A stretch of 64,000 nucleotides of DNA from CAZZCS01 sp964652645. Its GTDB lineage: Bacteria > Cloacimonadota > Cloacimonadia > Cloacimonadales > Cloacimonadaceae. The notes beneath the pieces were generated by a model that was not told the DNA's origin, ran no database searches, and saw only the letters and a list, made by a program, of their open reading frames with translations. The translations under genes were made by a program, and so were the position numbers. The stretch covers positions 1-64,000 of the forward strand of contig CAZZCS010000001.1 of assembly GCA_964652645.1 (NCBI GenBank), written 5' to 3'. Below are positions 62,396 to 64,000 of this stretch, piece after piece (the first letter of the stretch is position 1; each line of letters begins with the position of its first letter).

Positions 62396-63802
62396 CTACT
62401 GGATCAAGTTCTCTGATATCTTGTTCAGAGGAACCACGCTTCGATCTCTCAGATTTACCTGCCAGATATAGAAATAGGTCTCATTCGGAGTCAGGATATC
62501 ATATCTGGCCTCATACTTGTATTGTCCTGTGGAGAGGAGGATCTTCCAGCCGGAATCATTGATCTCGTCCGCTCTGTATCGAGTACTGAGTTCCCTCTTT
62601 AGCTCGTTTATCTTTCGGTTCAGGAGTCCACCCCTGTATTCGTTAATTATACGCTGCACAAAGGCATTGGGGTTTTTGGTGGCTTCAATCAGATTTTGCA
62701 TCTGCCGTACTTTGGATTGATACTCTGGCTTGTCATCAAGCGAGGCGGCCTCCACGTAGAGCGGCAGAGCCATGGCAAAGCGGTTTGCAGTTTCGTGCCT
62801 CTCTGCCTCTATAAAGAGAATTGCAGCTCTTTGGATGTTGGCCCGAATTGTGTTCAGGCGTTCAATAGCCTGCACGGCCTGCTTGTAATTGGGCAGGATA
62901 TCAAAAGTCTTTTGATAGTGCCGGAGAGCCGCGTCAAATTCTCGCGCTTCCAGCAGGCTATTACCCTTCTCGATAAACATCGAGGCGATGTCTATCAAGC
63001 GCTGGTTGATCAGCTCTCTCTTGGGTGGATAATACTGCACGGCAATCCGGAAATGATGGTCTGCAGACATAAAGTCCTGATCCACGATATACGCTTCTGC
63101 CTGGGCCTGGTAGGTATCGGAGATCAATATGTTTAGCTCCTCAAAATTGATCACTGGATAGCGAGACAGCTCAAAGAGTACGGCCAGAGCATCATTGAAG
63201 TATTCCTGCTGCATCAAAGCCAGAGCAAGATCGGTGCGCATTGGGATAATCTTTTGCACCATCGATCGTGCCTGCAGCTCATACGAATTGTTGGGATAGC
63301 TGTCGTAGAGATTCATATAATCACGCCAGGCTGCATCCCGGTCTGCATGTACATCAAGATGAATTTTGATCCTGCGGAACAGCATCTCGGGGATCAGTTC
63401 TGATCTGGGAATTTCTCTGATGATTGCATTGATGAACTGCGATTCTGTTGCAATGTCCCCTGCTTCCAGAGCACGATTGGCGAGCATTTTGTATATTTTG
63501 GCAAGCTGAACATCCGCTTCGGCTGAATTGGCCAGTTTGAGAAAGTTTTTGGCCAGCGTCCAATTCTGCCTGTCAATTGCCAGCTCTGCCAGATTGAGAT
63601 AGCTCTGTGAGCGCAGCATCTCTGCCCTGGTCCGGATAGCACCATTTTCACTGTTAGGCAGGTATTCATCGATTGCCTGGATCGCTGCGGCATAACGCTC
63701 GTTGTTGTATAGCTCCTGAGCATCTCTGAGCTTGTTAATCTCGCAGCCTGATAATGCTATCAGAAGCAGCGAGATTATGAGGAACGTGTATTTCAAATTC
63801 AA
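62396..63802 (-). CDS. TPR-repeat lipoprotein
   Basis: A 468-residue protein starting at TTG 63802, which follows GGGAGAG by about 8 bases; a longer frame to 63985 overlaps another gene in a different frame and is not used. The leader KYTFLIISLLLIALSGC has a lipobox with Cys at about residue 20. The rest is repeated helical hairpins typical of TPR or TolB/BamD-like scaffolds, such as AQELYNNERYAAAIQAIDEYLP and EFDAALRHYQKTFDILPNYKQAVQAI. The C-terminal ~130 residues are less repetitive and end VVPLNKISENLIQ. It could be a periplasmic assembly factor; the role is unknown. Confidence 0.8.
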   Translation of the reverse strand: MNLKYTFLIISLLLIALSGCEINKLRDAQELYNNERYAAAIQAIDEYLPNSENGAIRTRAEMLRSQSYLNLAELAIDRQNWTLAKNFLKLANSAEADVQLAKIYKMLANRALEAGDIATESQFINAIIREIPRSELIPEMLFRRIKIHLDVHADRDAAWRDYMNLYDSYPNNSYELQARSMVQKIIPMRTDLALALMQQEYFNDALAVLFELSRYPVINFEELNILISDTYQAQAEAYIVDQDFMSADHHFRIAVQYYPPKRELINQRLIDIASMFIEKGNSLLEAREFDAALRHYQKTFDILPNYKQAVQAIERLNTIRANIQRAAILFIEAERHETANRFAMALPLYVEAASLDDKPEYQSKVRQMQNLIEATKNPNAFVQRIINEYRGGLLNRKINELKRELSTRYRADEINDSGWKILLSTGQYKYEARYDILTPNETYFYIWQVNLRDRSVVPLNKISENLIQ

Positions 63803-63821
63803 AAGCTTATCTCTCCCTACC

Positions 63822-64000
63822 TTAGATCTGGTATTCGATGTTTTCCCGGGCAAATTCAAATTTTGCATTTGGATTCTCTTTGAGCCAGGTTTCCAGCTCT
63901 TCAGAGATGCCATGATTGAGGAGTATGCGTTTGATCTCATGCTGTTCCAATCTGAGGATAACATGAGCCTTGGGATGGATGGCATCCACGATGATGGTAT
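63822..64000 (-). CDS. C-terminus of an unidentified protein (partial)
   Basis: A minus-strand frame enters from the right edge and ends at TAA (63822-63824), giving 58 visible residues that finish with FEFARENIEYQI. The sequence (for example LRLEQHEIKRILLNHGIS, EELETWLKENPNAKFEF) reads as normal protein. The family cannot be named from this end. The stop lies 19 bases before the TTG of the TPR lipoprotein, so both are likely on one transcript. Confidence 0.7.
   Translation of the reverse strand, partial: TIIVDAIHPKAHVILRLEQHEIKRILLNHGISEELETWLKENPNAKFEFARENIEYQI

Noticed and set aside
62396..63985. Longer 529-residue reading of the TPR lipoprotein
   Set aside because: The first 61 codons overlap the end of another gene in a different frame, and the lipoprotein leader begins at TTG 63802 behind a good ribosome site.

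Overview
The window is a gene-dense bacterial chromosome segment of about mid-40s percent G+C, judged by eye. It has no rRNA, tRNA, insertion sequence or CRISPR array that I could recognise. Several large secreted proteins carry Por/type IX-like C-terminal sorting domains, CotH modules and lamin-tail modules. Beside them sit a ferredoxin-dependent 2-oxoacid oxidoreductase, a methylmalonyl-CoA epimerase and a malic enzyme. This mix suggests an anaerobic, amino-acid or propionate-metabolising member of the FCB superphylum. Candidatus Cloacimonadota is my best guess, but this is inference from gene content and not a phylogenetic result.

Layout. Positions 1-10400 (minus strand) hold the translation/transcription operon rimP-nusA-ylxR-ylxQ-infB-rbfA. 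A hairpin terminator at 4809-4842 follows rbfA, and then come nrnA-truB-ribF, a secreted sorting-domain protein and the start of a YhaM-like nuclease. Positions 10871-19737 (plus) hold two secreted proteins (CotH/lamin-tail; jelly-roll/Fn3), a TPR histidine kinase and malic enzyme. Positions 19801-34586 (minus) hold an M3 peptidase, a propeller protein, cysS, a flippase, a DMT transporter, a chitobiase-domain secreted protein, cdsA-uppS-prfB (prfB has a programmed +1 frameshift) and a 1102-residue CotH protein. A gene-poor stretch (34587-35161) carries a perfect 22-bp hairpin. Positions 35162-40695 (plus) hold a SpoVG-like protein, an aminotransferase, korDABC, mce and a HIT protein. Positions 40706-42675 (minus) hold a Nif3 protein and an anchored propeller protein. 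Positions 42820-49095 (plus) hold two small Cys-motif proteins, a type-2-like ileS and a zinc-ribbon/pseudokinase/FGE-like fusion. Positions 49178-64000 (minus) hold two acyltransferases, dprA-obgE, three exported proteins, mfd, a UvrD-type helicase and a cluster of envelope/lipoprotein genes.

How the genes work together. The aminotransferase, the Kor complex, the epimerase and malic enzyme fit amino-acid deamination, ferredoxin reduction during 2-oxoacid oxidation, and carbon flow through succinyl-/methylmalonyl-CoA and C4 acids. Four proteins share a C-terminal sorting-type domain. Two others share a different jelly-roll plus Fn3 ending, so there may be two classes of exported protein. Many start codons are TTG or GTG, and I moved several starts to positions with better Shine-Dalgarno support. 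The most unusual single gene is the Cys4/pseudokinase/transmembrane/FGE-like fusion at 47020-49095. The best mechanistic signal is the complete prfB frameshift cassette. I did not see a convincing undescribed defence or mobile system.
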